35,171 bases of DNA from Sphingosinicella sp. YJ22 (GTDB lineage: Bacteria > Pseudomonadota > Alphaproteobacteria > Sphingomonadales > Sphingomonadaceae), in the NCBI RefSeq assembly GCF_011320075.1, contig NZ_JAANPA010000035.1:1-35171 (forward strand). Reading direction: 5' to 3'. Below the pieces are notes generated by a model. It saw only the letters and a program-made list of their open reading frames with translations. It ran no database searches and was not told the origin of the DNA. The first letter of the stretch is position 1. Every line of letters starts with the position of its first letter. Shown here piece by piece: positions 16,503-27,719 of this stretch. Position numbers and translations under genes: made by a program.

Positions 16503-16966
16503 TCGTGGGAAACACGGCCGAGTTTCGAGCAGCGCTGCCGAATGGCGGGCGCCTGATGGGGCTCGACGTCGGCACCAGGACGATCGGCCTGGCGCTGTGC
16601 GATTCGGGCTGGACCATCGCCACGGCGGCCGAGCTGATTCGTCGAACCAAGTTCGCCGCCGACCTCGACAAGCTTCGCGGCATCGTCGCGGCGCAGAGCG
16701 TGAAGGGCATCGTCATCGGCCTTCCGCTCAACATGGACGGCAGCGATAGCCCACGCACTCAGTCGACCCGCGCCTTCGCCCGCAACCTCGCCCCGCTCGG
16801 CCTGCCGGTGCTGCTGTGGGACGAGCGCTGGTCGACCCAGGCTGTTACCCGCACGCTGATCGACGCCGACGCCAGCCGCGCCCGCCGCGCCGACCTCGTC
16901 GACAAGATGGCTGCCGCCTACATCCTCCAGGGCGCGATCGACGGGTTGGTCGGATTCGGAACCTAA
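16499..16966 (+). CDS. ruvX: Putative pre-16S rRNA nuclease / Holliday junction resolvase RuvX (YqgF)
   Basis: A 155-aa RNase H-fold protein. [13 protein letters not shown] (21-33) carries the first conserved aspartate, [12 protein letters not shown] the second motif, and [10 protein letters not shown] and [10 protein letters not shown] the remaining acidic residues. The family trims pre-16S rRNA and was historically called a Holliday junction resolvase. Its ATG overlaps the upstream DUF3089 stop. The last four bases overlap the convergent ABC transporter gene. Confidence 0.93.
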   Translation: MIVGNTAEFRAALPNGGRLMGLDVGTRTIGLALCDSGWTIATAAELIRRTKFAADLDKLRGIVAAQSVKGIVIGLPLNMDGSDSPRTQSTRAFARNLAPLGLPVLLWDERWSTQAVTRTLIDADASRARRADLVDKMAAAYILQGAIDGLVGFGT

Positions 16967-18495
16967 TAGTCGGCGAGAAGCCAGCGCGCCGCCTCAGCCG
17001 GAGTCCTTTTGTCGACATCGCGGTCGACCATCAGGTTCGCCTGCCGCATCCGATCGACTCGGATCGCCCCGACGAGCGGGCGAAGAGCGCCGAGAAAGCG
17101 CTCGTCCCGGGCCCGCCGAGGCGCCGCCAGAAGCAGGGCATCGTAGCTCGGCAGCGCGGCGCGCGGATCGGCCAGCGTGACGAGATCGAGATCGGCGATT
17201 CGTCCGTCCGAGGAGAAAGCCGAGATGACGTCGACCGAGCCATCGGCCACGGCCCGGTACATGAAGGTCGGACTGTAGGAGCGGTGCTCGGCGAACCGAA
17301 GGCCGTAAGCCCGCTCCACCGCACGCCATTCTGGCCGAGTGAGGAATTCGAGGTCGGCACCGAGGCGCAACCGAGGCGCTGACCGGGCGAGCTGATCCAG
17401 ACTGGAAATGCCGAGCTCCGCCGCCCGCTCCCGCCGCATCGCCAGCGCATAGGCATTCTCGAAGCCGAGCGGACCGATGACAGCCACCCCGTCACGCCGG
17501 GCGAGCAGCTCGCTCAGCTGCTGCCGCATCTCGGCCGCCGGCGGATTGTCGGTGCGGGCCAGAATGTTGGCCCACAAGGTGCCGCTGTAGTCGACGTAGA
17601 CATCGATATCGCCGGCGGCGAGCGCTCGGTAGGCGACGGTGGAGCCGAGGCCGTCGCGGCGTTCGGTGCGGTAGCCGGCGGCTCGAAGCCGCTCCTCGAT
17701 CGCGCTCGCCAGGATGAACTGCTCGGAGAAGTTCTTGGCGCCGATCACCACCGTCTCCTGCTCCGGCGCGTTGCGCCAGGGCACGAAGGCGACAAGAAGC
17801 GCGGCGGCGATGAGACCAAGGCCAAGGCGCACGCGCCAGCGGGAGCGGCGCGCCAGGCCCGATTCGACCAGCGCCAGCACGCCATCGGCGGCCAGCGCGA
17901 GCACGGCCGCGCCGAGACAGCCGACGAGGACGCGCAGCCAGTTCTCGGTCTGCAGGCCCGAGAAGATGAGGTCGCCCATGCTCGGCTGGCCGACGGTCGT
18001 GGCGAGGGTCGCGGCGCCGATCGTCCACACCGCGGCTGTACGAATTCCAGCGAGGATGACCGGGGCGCCGAGGGGCAGCTCGACCAGAAGCAAGCGCTGC
18101 CGGCGGGTCATGCCAATGCCTTCGGCCGCTTCGCGCACGCCGGGATCGATTCCGGCCAGCGCCGCGACGCCGTTCCGGACAATGGGCAGAAGCGCATAGA
18201 GGCTGAGCGCGATCAGCGCGGGCAGGAAGCCGAGCGCCGGAATGGCGAGGCCGCTCGCCTGCCCCAGCACCAGCAGCATCGGGTAGAACAAAGCGAGCAG
18301 CGCCAGCGCGGGAATGGTCTGGATCAGGCCGACGGCGCCGAGCAAGGCGCCCCTCACCCGCCTTCGCTCCCACGCCCACCAGGCCAGCGGCAGGCCGACC
18401 GCAACGCCGATGCCGATCGCTGCCAGGCTGACGCCGAGATGGGCGCGCATCAGGACCGGAAGGTCGCCCAGGGCCTCGGCAAGCGCCGGGTTCAT
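16963..18495 (-). CDS. ABC transporter permease fused to substrate-binding protein (OpuC/ProW type)
   Basis: A 510-aa fusion. Residues 1 to ~235 are a six-helix permease with the OpuC-like [12 protein letters not shown] segment and the EAA loop [15 protein letters not shown]. From about 250 on is a periplasmic binding domain starting [20 protein letters not shown] and including [15 protein letters not shown], typical of glycine betaine/choline/osmoprotectant receptors. Import of a quaternary amine such as glycine betaine, choline or ergothioneine is inferred from family only. The ATG at 18495 overlaps the ATPase gene's stop by 4 bp (ATGA). The fusion means transport needs only these two genes. 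Confidence 0.9.
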   Translation of the reverse strand: MNPALAEALGDLPVLMRAHLGVSLAAIGIGVAVGLPLAWWAWERRRVRGALLGAVGLIQTIPALALLALFYPMLLVLGQASGLAIPALGFLPALIALSLYALLPIVRNGVAALAGIDPGVREAAEGIGMTRRQRLLLVELPLGAPVILAGIRTAAVWTIGAATLATTVGQPSMGDLIFSGLQTENWLRVLVGCLGAAVLALAADGVLALVESGLARRSRWRVRLGLGLIAAALLVAFVPWRNAPEQETVVIGAKNFSEQFILASAIEERLRAAGYRTERRDGLGSTVAYRALAAGDIDVYVDYSGTLWANILARTDNPPAAEMRQQLSELLARRDGVAVIGPLGFENAYALAMRRERAAELGISSLDQLARSAPRLRLGADLEFLTRPEWRAVERAYGLRFAEHRSYSPTFMYRAVADGSVDVISAFSSDGRIADLDLVTLADPRAALPSYDALLLAAPRRARDERFLGALRPLVGAIRVDRMRQANLMVDRDVDKRTPAEAARWLLADY

Positions 18496-19247
18496 CGCCC
18501 CTCCGCGAGGGCATGAAGCCGCTCGGCCTGGCGGCGCGGCACGTCGACCAGGGCGCGCACCTCCGGATCTTGCGAGGACAGTAACTCAGCGGGCGGCAGA
18601 TCCGCTCGGACCCGACCGTCGATCAGAACCACGATGCGGTCGGCGATCAGCAGCGCCTCGGCCATGTCGTGCGTAACCATGATCGACGTGAGAGCCAGGC
18701 TGTCGTGAAGCGCGCGATAGGAGCGGCCGAGCTCGTCGCGGGTGACCGGGTCGAGAGCCCCGAACGGCTCGTCCATCAGCATGATGCGGGGCCCGGCGGC
18801 GAGCGCCCGGGCGACCCCGACTCGCTGCGCCTGGCCACCCGACAGGCTCGACGGCATGCGCCCGGCGAACTCCCGCGGCAGCGCGACGAGATCGAGCAGC
18901 TCGGCGACTCGCCCCTCGCGCTCCGTCGCCGGCGTTCCTGCCAGGCGCGGCACGATCCAGATATTCTCGGCGACCGTCATGTGCGGGAACAGCCCGATGC
19001 CCTGGATGACGTAGCCGATGCCCCGCCGAAGCTCGGTCACCGGCATGTCGCGAACGTCGCGGCCATCGACCCGGACAATGCCCTCGTCGGGTGCCGCCAG
19101 CCGGTTGATCGATTTCAGCAAGGTGGTCTTGCCCGACCCCGAGGGTCCGACCAGCGCGACGAACTCGCCCGCCGCCGCCGTCAGGCTGACGCCGTCCAGG
19201 GCCGTGCCTGCACCGTGGCGCTTGGTGACGTCGGCCAGCTCGATCAT
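18492..19247 (-). CDS. ABC transporter ATP-binding protein (OpuCA/ProV type)
   Basis: A 251-aa ATPase. Walker A is GPSGSGKTT, followed by Q-loop VIQGIGLFPHMTV, signature LSGGQAQRVGVARAL, Walker B LMDEPFGALDP and H-loop MVTHD. It powers the fused permease/binding protein encoded immediately downstream. It lacks the C-terminal CBS regulatory domains found in the longer ProV/OpuAA ATPases. ATG 19247 (MIELADVTKRHG) is the family-like start; longer in-frame extensions run antisense to the exonuclease gene and were rejected. The divergent exonuclease begins 102 bp away. Confidence 0.92.
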   Translation of the reverse strand: MIELADVTKRHGAGTALDGVSLTAAAGEFVALVGPSGSGKTTLLKSINRLAAPDEGIVRVDGRDVRDMPVTELRRGIGYVIQGIGLFPHMTVAENIWIVPRLAGTPATEREGRVAELLDLVALPREFAGRMPSSLSGGQAQRVGVARALAAGPRIMLMDEPFGALDPVTRDELGRSYRALHDSLALTSIMVTHDMAEALLIADRIVVLIDGRVRADLPPAELLSSQDPEVRALVDVPRRQAERLHALAEGR

Positions 19248-19349
19248 CGGCTTTGTCAGCTTCCGTCCCCCCTTCAGGCCAACTAGCCGGAGCGGCGCCC
19301 TTCCCGTCAAGCGCTGGACCATGTGCGGCACTGATGCGTAGAGCGGGGC

Positions 19350-19874
19350 ATGACCGTTCTCCTCTCGATCGACGTCGAAGCCAGCGGCCCTGCGCCGATG
19401 CATGGCGACATGATCAGCTTCGCCGCGGTGATCATCGAGGAGGGGCTGAGCCGGACCTTCGACTCGGGCAACATGCGCCCGGAAAGCGAGCATTATTGGC
19501 CCGAGGCCTATGCGGCGATCGGCATGACCCGCGAGGAGCATCTCGCCGCGCCTTATTCGATCCGCCAGCGCATCCTCGATTTCGCCGACTGGCTCGAGGG
19601 CATGCGCGAGCCCCGGCGCCGCTTCATCATGGTCAGCGACAATCCCGGGTTCGACTTCCAATGGATGAATTTCGAGCTCTTGAACCACACCAACCAGCAA
19701 CTGCTCGGCCATTCGGCCCGGCGAATCGGCGACGTCTGGTCGGGCCTGCGGAAAAAGCCGCTCGAGACGGCGACCTGGAAGCGCTACCGGATCACGCCGC
19801 ACGACCACACGCCGCTCAACGACGCGATGGGCAATGCCGAGGCCTGGCTGGAGATGTGGCGACAGCATGGCTGA
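19350..19874 (+). CDS. DEDDh-type 3'-5' exonuclease
   Basis: A 174-aa RNase H-like nuclease. Exo I is D8 and E10 in SIDVEASGP, Exo II is D102 in GFDFQW, and Exo III is H153-x4-D158 in HTPLNDAMGN, making the DEDDh set complete. The compact single-domain form and WSG/WKRYRITPHDHTPLNDA segment resemble small 3'-5' exoribonucleases (Rv2179c-like) better than DNA polymerase epsilon subunits. RNA as substrate is inferred. Its stop overlaps the start of the alcohol dehydrogenase gene by 8 bp, suggesting a two-gene transcript. Confidence 0.82.
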   Translation: MTVLLSIDVEASGPAPMHGDMISFAAVIIEEGLSRTFDSGNMRPESEHYWPEAYAAIGMTREEHLAAPYSIRQRILDFADWLEGMREPRRRFIMVSDNPGFDFQWMNFELLNHTNQQLLGHSARRIGDVWSGLRKKPLETATWKRYRITPHDHTPLNDAMGNAEAWLEMWRQHG

Positions 19875-20859
19875 GCGGATGCGCGCGATGGAGTTCCGAG
19901 CGGTCGGCGAACCGCTGAGCTCCGTCGAACGCCCCCTCCCCTCGCCCGGTCCCGGCGAGTTGCTCCTCAAGGTCTCGGCCTGCGCCGTCTGCCGCACCGA
20001 CCTCCACATCGTCGACGGCGACATCGTCGGTCCGCGCCCGGTCGTGCCCGGTCACGAAGTCGTCGGGCGAGTCATCGCCGTCGGCGGCGATGTCACCGGA
20101 TTTGCCGTCGGCAACCGCGTCGGCGTTCCCTGGCTCGGCGGCACCTGCAGGACTTGCCCCTATTGCATGAGCGGCGCGGAGAATCTGTGCGATTTCCCGA
20201 CCTTTACGGGCTTCAGCCGCGACGGCGGTTTCGCGACTCACATGGTCGCAGACGCCCGCTACTGCTTCGCCATCCCCGATGCCTATGACGACCATCAGGC
20301 CGCGCCACTGCTGTGCGCAGGCCTCATAGGCTTTCGCTCCTATCGAATGGCGGGAGACGCGCCGCGGCTCGGCCTCTACGGCTTCGGCGCCGCCGCCCAT
20401 ATCCTCGCCCAGATCGCCGTCGGCGACGGGCGCCAGGTCTTCGCCTTCACCCGGCCCGGCGACTCGGCAGGCCAGGATTTCGCCAGGCGTCTCGGCTGCG
20501 CATGGGCGGGCGCGTCCGGCGAGACGCCGCCGGAGCTGCTCGACGCCGCGATCATCTTCGCGCCGGTCGGAGCGCTGGTTCCGGAGGCCTTGCGACGCGT
20601 GCGAAAGGGCGGCCGAGTCGTCTGCGCCGGGATCCACATGAGCGACATCCCCGGCTTTCCCTATGCCGATCTGTGGGAAGAGCGGCAGATCATGTCCGTC
20701 GCCAACCTGACCCGCGCGGACGGCATCGCGTTCATGGACGCGGTGGCGCGGCGGCCGGTGAAGGTCAGCACCACGCCGTTCCCGCTCGATCAGGTGAACG
20801 AAGCGCTCGCGGCCGTGCGCGCCGGCACCATCGAGGGCGCAGCGGTGCTGGTGCCGTGA
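19867..20859 (+). CDS. Zinc-dependent alcohol dehydrogenase family protein
   Basis: A 330-aa medium-chain dehydrogenase/reductase. The catalytic-zinc region is CAVCRTDLH and GHEVVGRV. The structural-zinc cysteines are in GTCRTCPYCMSGAENLC, a complete set of four. The nucleotide-binding fold is LGLYGFGAAAHILAQIA. It should oxidise an alcohol or reduce an aldehyde with NAD(P); the substrate is not predictable. The chosen ATG (19867) overlaps the exonuclease stop; ATGs five and eight codons later, the latter starting MEFRAVG, are also possible. Confidence 0.9.
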   Translation: MAERMRAMEFRAVGEPLSSVERPLPSPGPGELLLKVSACAVCRTDLHIVDGDIVGPRPVVPGHEVVGRVIAVGGDVTGFAVGNRVGVPWLGGTCRTCPYCMSGAENLCDFPTFTGFSRDGGFATHMVADARYCFAIPDAYDDHQAAPLLCAGLIGFRSYRMAGDAPRLGLYGFGAAAHILAQIAVGDGRQVFAFTRPGDSAGQDFARRLGCAWAGASGETPPELLDAAIIFAPVGALVPEALRRVRKGGRVVCAGIHMSDIPGFPYADLWEERQIMSVANLTRADGIAFMDAVARRPVKVSTTPFPLDQVNEALAAVRAGTIEGAAVLVP

Positions 20860-20887
20860 AGGATCGGTCGATCGAAAGGTCGAGGCG

Positions 20888-20962
20888 TGGTGGGCGCGGC
20901 AAGGATTGAACTTGCGACCCCACCCGTGTGAAGGGTGTGCTCTACCACTGAGCTACGCGCCC
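20888..20962 (-). tRNA. tRNA-Val (anticodon CAC)
   Basis: The minus strand folds as a full cloverleaf. The acceptor GGGCGCG/CGCGCCC is perfect, and the D-arm is TAGCTCAGTGGTAGAGC. The anticodon stem CACCC/GGGTG encloses loop TTCACAC, and the T-arm is GCAAG-TTCAATC-CTTGC. Discriminator A and an encoded CCA follow at 20891-20888. The CAC anticodon reads GUG valine codons. Confidence 0.97.
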
Positions 20963-21089
20963 ACGCCTCGAAGGCAACGGTCCGATGTGGTGGTCCGGAC
21001 CGGCGCCGCAGCGGCCGAAGCCGTGCGGGAGGCGGGTCCATAACCGTGCGCGCCGCGCCTGTCCAGACGGCAGGCGGGCGCAGCAAGCC

Positions 21090-21365
21090 TCAGGTGTTGA
21101 CCGAGTCCTTGAGACCCTTGCCCGGCTTGAACTTGGGCTGGGTCGATTCCTTGATCTGCATCGGTTCGCCGGTGCGCGGGTTGCGGCCCGTCGAGGCCTT
21201 GCGCTGCGAGCAGGAGAAGGTGCCGAAGCCGACCAGGCGCACTTCGTCGCCGCGTTTGAGGGCGTTGCTGATCGTGTCGAACACCGCTTCAACCGCTCTG
21301 GACGCATCCCCCCGCGCCAGTCCCGTCGTGTCGGCAACCTGGCCGATAAGCTCCTGCTTGTTCAT
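21090..21365 (-). CDS. hupB: DNA-binding protein HU
   Basis: A 91-aa nucleoid-associated protein. It starts MNKQELIGQVADTTGL, has the RLVGFGTFS turn and the arm motif GRNPRTGEPMQI, then ends in a short KPGKGLKDSV segment, all standard HU. The dimer bends DNA non-specifically. ATG 21365 is the family start. It lies 156 bp downstream of lon, beyond a strong hairpin terminator, so it probably has its own promoter. The lon-hupB order is common in proteobacteria. Confidence 0.96.
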   Translation of the reverse strand: MNKQELIGQVADTTGLARGDASRAVEAVFDTISNALKRGDEVRLVGFGTFSCSQRKASTGRNPRTGEPMQIKESTQPKFKPGKGLKDSVNT

Positions 21366-21455
21366 TTGCTGCGCACCCCTGCCGCTGATTCCCCCTTGGC
21401 CGCGCGACGGCCAGAGGCGCGGATGATGGTCGCAGCCATGCGCGAGAGTCAAACG

Positions 21456-21490
21456 GAAAGGGGCGCATTTCCGCCGGAAACGCGCCCCTT
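21456..21490 (-). terminator. Rho-independent terminator of lon
   Basis: On the minus strand AAGGGGCGC (21490-21482) pairs with GCGCCCCTT (21466-21458), enclosing an inner TTTCC/GGAAA stem with one A-C mismatch. The stem is followed by TCCGTTT. It lies 31 bp past the lon stop codon and before hupB. Confidence 0.75.
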
Positions 21491-21521
21491 CTGCTCAGCT
21501 ATCGTTGCTGCGCCGCAACAA

Positions 21522-23930
<2,409 letters not shown>

Positions 23931-23970
23931 AAGCTACTCCTCGCGGAGCCGAATGACTCCGCTTCCCCAG

Positions 23971-24000
23971 ACATATGGGGCACTGACTCCAAAGCATCAA
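23971..24000 (-). promoter_or_regulatory. Candidate RpoH (sigma-32) promoter for lon
   Basis: Read on the minus strand, TTGATGC (24000-23994) is followed by a 13-bp spacer and CCCCATATGT (23980-23971). The -10 matches the sigma-32 consensus CCCCATnT exactly; the -35 keeps TTGA of CTTGAAA. Predicted transcription would begin about 30-35 bp before the lon GTG. Consistent with lon being a heat-shock gene in other proteobacteria. Confidence 0.5.
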
Positions 24001-24025
24001 TTAGCACAGCGGTCTTAGCTGTGGG

Positions 24026-25120
24026 TTACGGCCGAGCCTCGATGATGAGGTTGAACGGCGTCTCGGTGGCAACCCTGACCCGGCTGAAGCCCGCCTCGGT
24101 AAGCAGGTCGGACAGTCGTTTCGGCCCCGCCTGGGCGCCGAGCGCGGTGCCGACCTCCTGAGCGAGCGATCCCGGCGTGCAGATCATGGTGGAGGCCGAA
24201 TAGTACATGCGTCCGACCGGGTTGAGGTTGTCGGCAAGGGTCTCGCCGGCAAACGGCTCGACCAGCATGAACACGCCGTCGGGCTTCAGCATCTGGCGGA
24301 TTCGCCGGGCGGCGCCGAGCGGGTCGCCCATGTCGTGCAGGCAATCGAAGCAGGCGACGAGGTCGTAATCGGCCCCGGGAACGTCCTTCGCCGCGGTCAC
24401 CTCGAAATGGAGATTGGCCGGGCCACCCGCCTCCAGCGCCGCTTCGCGGGCGCGGTCGATCGACGCGCCGTGATAATCGTAGCCGTAGAAGCGGCTGTTC
24501 GGGAACGCCTGGGCCATGACGATGGTCGAGGCGCCGGCGCCGCAGCCGATGTCTGCGACCTTTGCTCCCGCCTGAAGCTTCTCGACCACGCCGGGCATCG
24601 CCGGCAGCCATTCGGCGACGAGATGGGCGCGATAGCCGGTGCGGAAGAACTGCTCGGTGCCACGGAACAAGCATTCGTGATGCTCGTGCCAGCCGACGCC
24701 GGCGCCGCTTCGGAACGCCTCGGCGATCTTCGGCTCGTCGATATAGACCGACCCGATGAGCTGGAACGCGCTCGCCACGAACACCGGCGAGTCGCGGTCG
24801 GCGAGCGCCATCTGCTGCTCCGGCGACATCGAGAACAGGCCGGTGTCCGCGTCGAAGTCGACGAAGCCGGAGGCCGCCTGAGCGGCGAGCCATTCGCGGA
24901 CATAGCGCTCGGCCATGCCGGTCCGGTTGGCGAGGTCCAGCGAGCTTGCCGGCCCGATCTCGGCGAGGGCGCGGTAGAGACCGAGCTTGTCGCCGACGAT
25001 GACCAGCGCCCCGCTGATCGCGGCGGACATGTCGTCCACCATCTTGCGCATGAAGGCCTGGAGCTTGTCGGGATCGGCCGTGTAGCTGAGCGTTGGAGCG
25101 GCAGTCTGCTGCGAGTCCAT
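24026..25120 (-). CDS. SAM-dependent methyltransferase with N-terminal winged helix
   Basis: A predicted 364-aa protein. The N-terminal ~110 residues form a helical, winged-helix-like dimerisation domain (ISGALVIVGDKLGLYRALAEIG, then NRTGMAERYVREWLAAQAASGF), as in O-methyltransferase-like enzymes. The Rossmann domain begins with motif I VADIGCGAG near 193 and continues with CFDCLHDMGDP and GVFMLVEPFA. Small-molecule methylation is expected but the acceptor is unknown. It lies between clpX and lon, a place where proteobacteria usually have nothing, and a terminator separates it from clpX. Its ribosome binding site is GGAGGTG, 5 bases before the ATG. Confidence 0.85.
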   Translation of the reverse strand: MDSQQTAAPTLSYTADPDKLQAFMRKMVDDMSAAISGALVIVGDKLGLYRALAEIGPASSLDLANRTGMAERYVREWLAAQAASGFVDFDADTGLFSMSPEQQMALADRDSPVFVASAFQLIGSVYIDEPKIAEAFRSGAGVGWHEHHECLFRGTEQFFRTGYRAHLVAEWLPAMPGVVEKLQAGAKVADIGCGAGASTIVMAQAFPNSRFYGYDYHGASIDRAREAALEAGGPANLHFEVTAAKDVPGADYDLVACFDCLHDMGDPLGAARRIRQMLKPDGVFMLVEPFAGETLADNLNPVGRMYYSASTMICTPGSLAQEVGTALGAQAGPKRLSDLLTEAGFSRVRVATETPFNLIIEARP

Positions 25121-25164
25121 GTCACACCTCCGTGCGAGTCGGCGCAGCGGAGGATACCCTAACG

Positions 25165-25192
25165 AAAAGGGGGCCGCATGACCGCAGCCCCC
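25165..25192 (-). terminator. Rho-independent terminator of clpX
   Basis: On the minus strand GGGGGCTGC pairs with GCGGCCCCC around a 6-base loop and is followed by TTTTCGTT. It lies 33 bp past the clpX stop. Confidence 0.85.
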
Positions 25193-25225
25193 AATCCAGA
25201 TCAGTTTTCGTGAGCGCGAGGCGCG

Positions 25226-26485
25226 TCAGGCGGCGCTTTCGCCCTTCTTCTCCGCATAGACGCGGATTGGCTCCTTGCGGCCCTCGACGACCTCATGGTC
25301 GATCATCACCTCGTCGACGCCGTCCATGCTCGGCAGGTCGAACATCGTGTCGAGGAGGATGTTCTCGAGGATCGAGCGCAGGCCGCGGGCGCCGGTCTTG
25401 CGCTCGATCGCCTTCTTGGCGACCGCGACAAGAGCGTCCTCGGTGAAGGAGAGCTTCACGTCCTCCATGTCGAACAGCTTGGCATACTGTTTGACGAGGG
25501 CGTTCTTCGGCTCCTTCAAAATCTTGACTAGGGCCTCGGTGTCGAGGTCCTCGAGGGTCGCGATCACCGGCAGTCGGCCGACAAACTCGGGGATGAGGCC
25601 GAACTTGAGCAGATCCTCGGGCTCGCCCTGGCGAAGCACCTCGCCGACGCGGCGCTCGTCCGGAGCCGCGACATGGGCGCCGAAGCCGATCGACTTGCCT
25701 TCGAGGCGGTCGCCGATGATCTTCTCGAGGCCCGCGAAGGCGCCGCCGCAGATGAACAGGATGTTGGTCGTGTCGACCTGCAGGAATTCCTGCTGCGGGT
25801 GCTTGCGGCCGCCCTGCGGCGGGACGCTAGCCGTGGTGCCTTCCATCAACTTGAGGAGCGCCTGCTGGACGCCCTCGCCTGACACGTCGCGGGTGATCGA
25901 CGGATTGTCCGACTTGCGGCTGATCTTGTCGATCTCGTCGATGTAGACGATGCCGCGCTGCGCGCGCTCGACATTGTAGTCGGAGGCCTGGAGCAGCTTC
26001 AGGATGATGTTCTCGACGTCCTCACCGACATAGCCAGCCTCGGTCAGCGTGGTCGCGTCGGCCATCGTGAACGGCACGTCCAGGATTCGGGCAAGCGTCT
26101 GCGCGAGCAGGGTCTTGCCGCAACCGGTGGGGCCGACGAGCAGGATGTTCGACTTGGCGAGCTCGACCTCGCCGCCCTTGGCGCCGTGGTTGAGCCGCTT
26201 GAAATGGTTGTGGACCGCGACCGACAGAACGCGCTTGGCGTGGCTCTGGCCGACCACATAATCGTCCAGGACCTTGCAGATCTCCGCCGGCGTCGGGACT
26301 CCGTCGCGGGTCTTCACCAGCGCCGACTTGGTCTCCTCGCGGATGATGTCGTTGCACAGCTCGACGCATTCATCGCAGATGAACACGGTGGGGCCGGCAA
26401 TCAGCTTGCGGACCTCGTGCTGGCTCTTTCCGCAGAAGGAGCAGTAGAGGGTGCTCTTGGAGTCGCCGCCGCTCAATTTCGTCAT
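25226..26485 (-). CDS. clpX: ATP-dependent Clp protease ATP-binding subunit ClpX
   Basis: A 419-aa AAA+ unfoldase that feeds substrates to ClpP. The N-terminal zinc-binding domain has C15, C18, C37 and C40 (YCSFCGK and FICDEC). Walker A is GPTGCGKTL, Walker B is IVYIDEIDK, and the hexamer sensor region [13 protein letters not shown] is intact. ATG 26485 has AAGGA 5 bases upstream. It lies 102 bp after clpP on the same strand; the gap holds two short inverted repeats, AGGCCG/CGGCCT and GGATGC/GCATCC, that may modulate clpX independently. Confidence 0.98.
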   Translation of the reverse strand: MTKLSGGDSKSTLYCSFCGKSQHEVRKLIAGPTVFICDECVELCNDIIREETKSALVKTRDGVPTPAEICKVLDDYVVGQSHAKRVLSVAVHNHFKRLNHGAKGGEVELAKSNILLVGPTGCGKTLLAQTLARILDVPFTMADATTLTEAGYVGEDVENIILKLLQASDYNVERAQRGIVYIDEIDKISRKSDNPSITRDVSGEGVQQALLKLMEGTTASVPPQGGRKHPQQEFLQVDTTNILFICGGAFAGLEKIIGDRLEGKSIGFGAHVAAPDERRVGEVLRQGEPEDLLKFGLIPEFVGRLPVIATLEDLDTEALVKILKEPKNALVKQYAKLFDMEDVKLSFTEDALVAVAKKAIERKTGARGLRSILENILLDTMFDLPSMDGVDEVMIDHEVVEGRKEPIRVYAEKKGESAA

Positions 26486-26587
26486 GTCGTTCCTTCAGGC
26501 CGCGGACGGCCTGTCATTTCTGCCGCCGGATGCCCCGCGGAGGGAGCATCCTGACTGCAAATTACATCGATCACAATGGCCTAATCG

Positions 26588-27226
26588 TTAAGCCGCGGAT
26601 TTCGTTTCCTCATCCATCGGCTGCGGGCGTTTCTCGAACACCTCGTCGACGAGGCCGAACACCTTGGCCTCCTCGGCGCCGAAGAAGCGGTCGCGCTCCA
26701 CCGCCTTTTCGATCTCCTCGATCGGCTGGCGGGTATATTGCGCCATCAGCTCGTTCATGCGGTGGCGAATGCGCAGGATCTCCTTGGCCTGGATCTCGAT
26801 GTCCGAGGCCATGCCCTGGGCGCCGCCCGACGGCTGGTGGATCATGATGCGGGCGTTGGTCAGGGCAACCCGCATGCCGGGCTCGCCGGCCGACAGCAGG
26901 AAGGCGCCCATCGACGCGGCCTGGCCGATGCACACCGTGCCGACGCGCGGGCGGATGTAGTTCATCGTGTCATGGATCGCCATGCCGGCGGTCACCACCC
27001 CGCCCGGCGAGTTGATGTACATGTAGATGTCCTTCTTCGGATTCTCCGATTCGAGGAACAGCAGCTGGGCGGTGATGACCGAGGCCATGTGATCCTCGAC
27101 CCCGCCGGTGACGAAGATGATCCGCTCGCGCAGCAGCCGCGAATAGATGTCGAAGCTGCGCTCGCCGCGGTTCGATTGCTCGACGACCATGGGAATGAGG
27201 CCGGCGGTGATGTCGAGATGGTCCAT
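26588..27226 (-). CDS. clpP: ATP-dependent Clp protease proteolytic subunit ClpP
   Basis: A 212-aa serine protease forming the 14-mer barrel partnered by ClpX. The catalytic triad is S105 in [11 protein letters not shown]130 in IMIHQPSGG and D179 in VERDRFF. ATG 27226 ([17 protein letters not shown]) gives the usual length including a short propeptide. The upstream sequence contains a good heat-shock-type promoter. It is the first gene of the clpP-clpX pair. Trigger factor, which often precedes clpP directly, is 5 kb away here. Confidence 0.98.
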   Translation of the reverse strand: MDHLDITAGLIPMVVEQSNRGERSFDIYSRLLRERIIFVTGGVEDHMASVITAQLLFLESENPKKDIYMYINSPGGVVTAGMAIHDTMNYIRPRVGTVCIGQAASMGAFLLSAGEPGMRVALTNARIMIHQPSGGAQGMASDIEIQAKEILRIRHRMNELMAQYTRQPIEEIEKAVERDRFFGAEEAKVFGLVDEVFEKRPQPMDEETKSAA

Positions 27227-27265
27227 GGTGACGAGAGGATCCTGTGATTGAAGGCTAGGCCGCCA

Positions 27266-27297
27266 ACATCGGAGGGTTTGCGCGGCGGTTCAAGGGG
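27266..27297 (-). promoter_or_regulatory. Candidate RpoH (sigma-32) promoter for clpP
   Basis: On the minus strand CCCCTTGAA (27297-27289) precedes a 14-bp spacer and CTCCGATGT (27274-27266). The -35 is an excellent match to the sigma-32 CCCTTGAA core; the -10 resembles CCCCATnT at most positions. Transcription would start about 30 bp before the clpP ATG. Confidence 0.55.
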
Positions 27298-27354
27298 CTT
27301 CGGCGACCGCGGGCATGGCCGCTGCGGACGCCGGGACGGGCGGCAGGCCGGGGC

Positions 27355-27594
27355 TCAGCCCTCGATCTCGACGACGTCGCCGAACCGAACGGTGTCGAGC
27401 ACCGTCCCGTGCGCGTCCTCGATGTCTATACGGTGGGCGAGAACGACGCGGCCCTTCTCGGTGACGGCGTCGCCGAACAGGCAGCGCGCCTCGCGCACGG
27501 CGTAGGCGCGCGCCGCCTCGAGGCTCGGCAACTCGGCGCCCTCATGATCCGTGACGTCCATGTCGTTATGGAGGTGGAAAAAGTAGCGCGGCAT
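27355..27594 (-). CDS. DUF6894 family small protein
   Basis: A 79-aa protein with the family's opening MPRYFFHLHND and the pattern D-x-EG-x-ELPSLEAARAYAVREAR, then LAHRIDIEDAHGTVLDTVRFGDVVEI. Function is unknown; these proteins are frequent in alphaproteobacteria, often in several copies. No membrane segment. It lies upstream of clpP on the same strand and divergent from a 60-aa protein gene. Confidence 0.8.
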   Translation of the reverse strand: MPRYFFHLHNDMDVTDHEGAELPSLEAARAYAVREARCLFGDAVTEKGRVVLAHRIDIEDAHGTVLDTVRFGDVVEIEG

Positions 27595-27719
27595 GAAGGC
27601 ACAGCGCTTGGCCTCGGACTCGGTGCCCGGCGCGCGGGCGAGACGTTCGCAGAGTGCGATGAGAGGTCGGTTTCGCTTTGATAATGGACGGGAAACCTAA
27701 TCCAGTTTAGGAAACCGCC

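Noticed and set aside
18492-20024. 510-aa version of the ABC ATPase
   Set aside because: The extra 259 residues are antisense to the exonuclease and alcohol dehydrogenase genes; the ATPase domain begins at the ATG at 19247.
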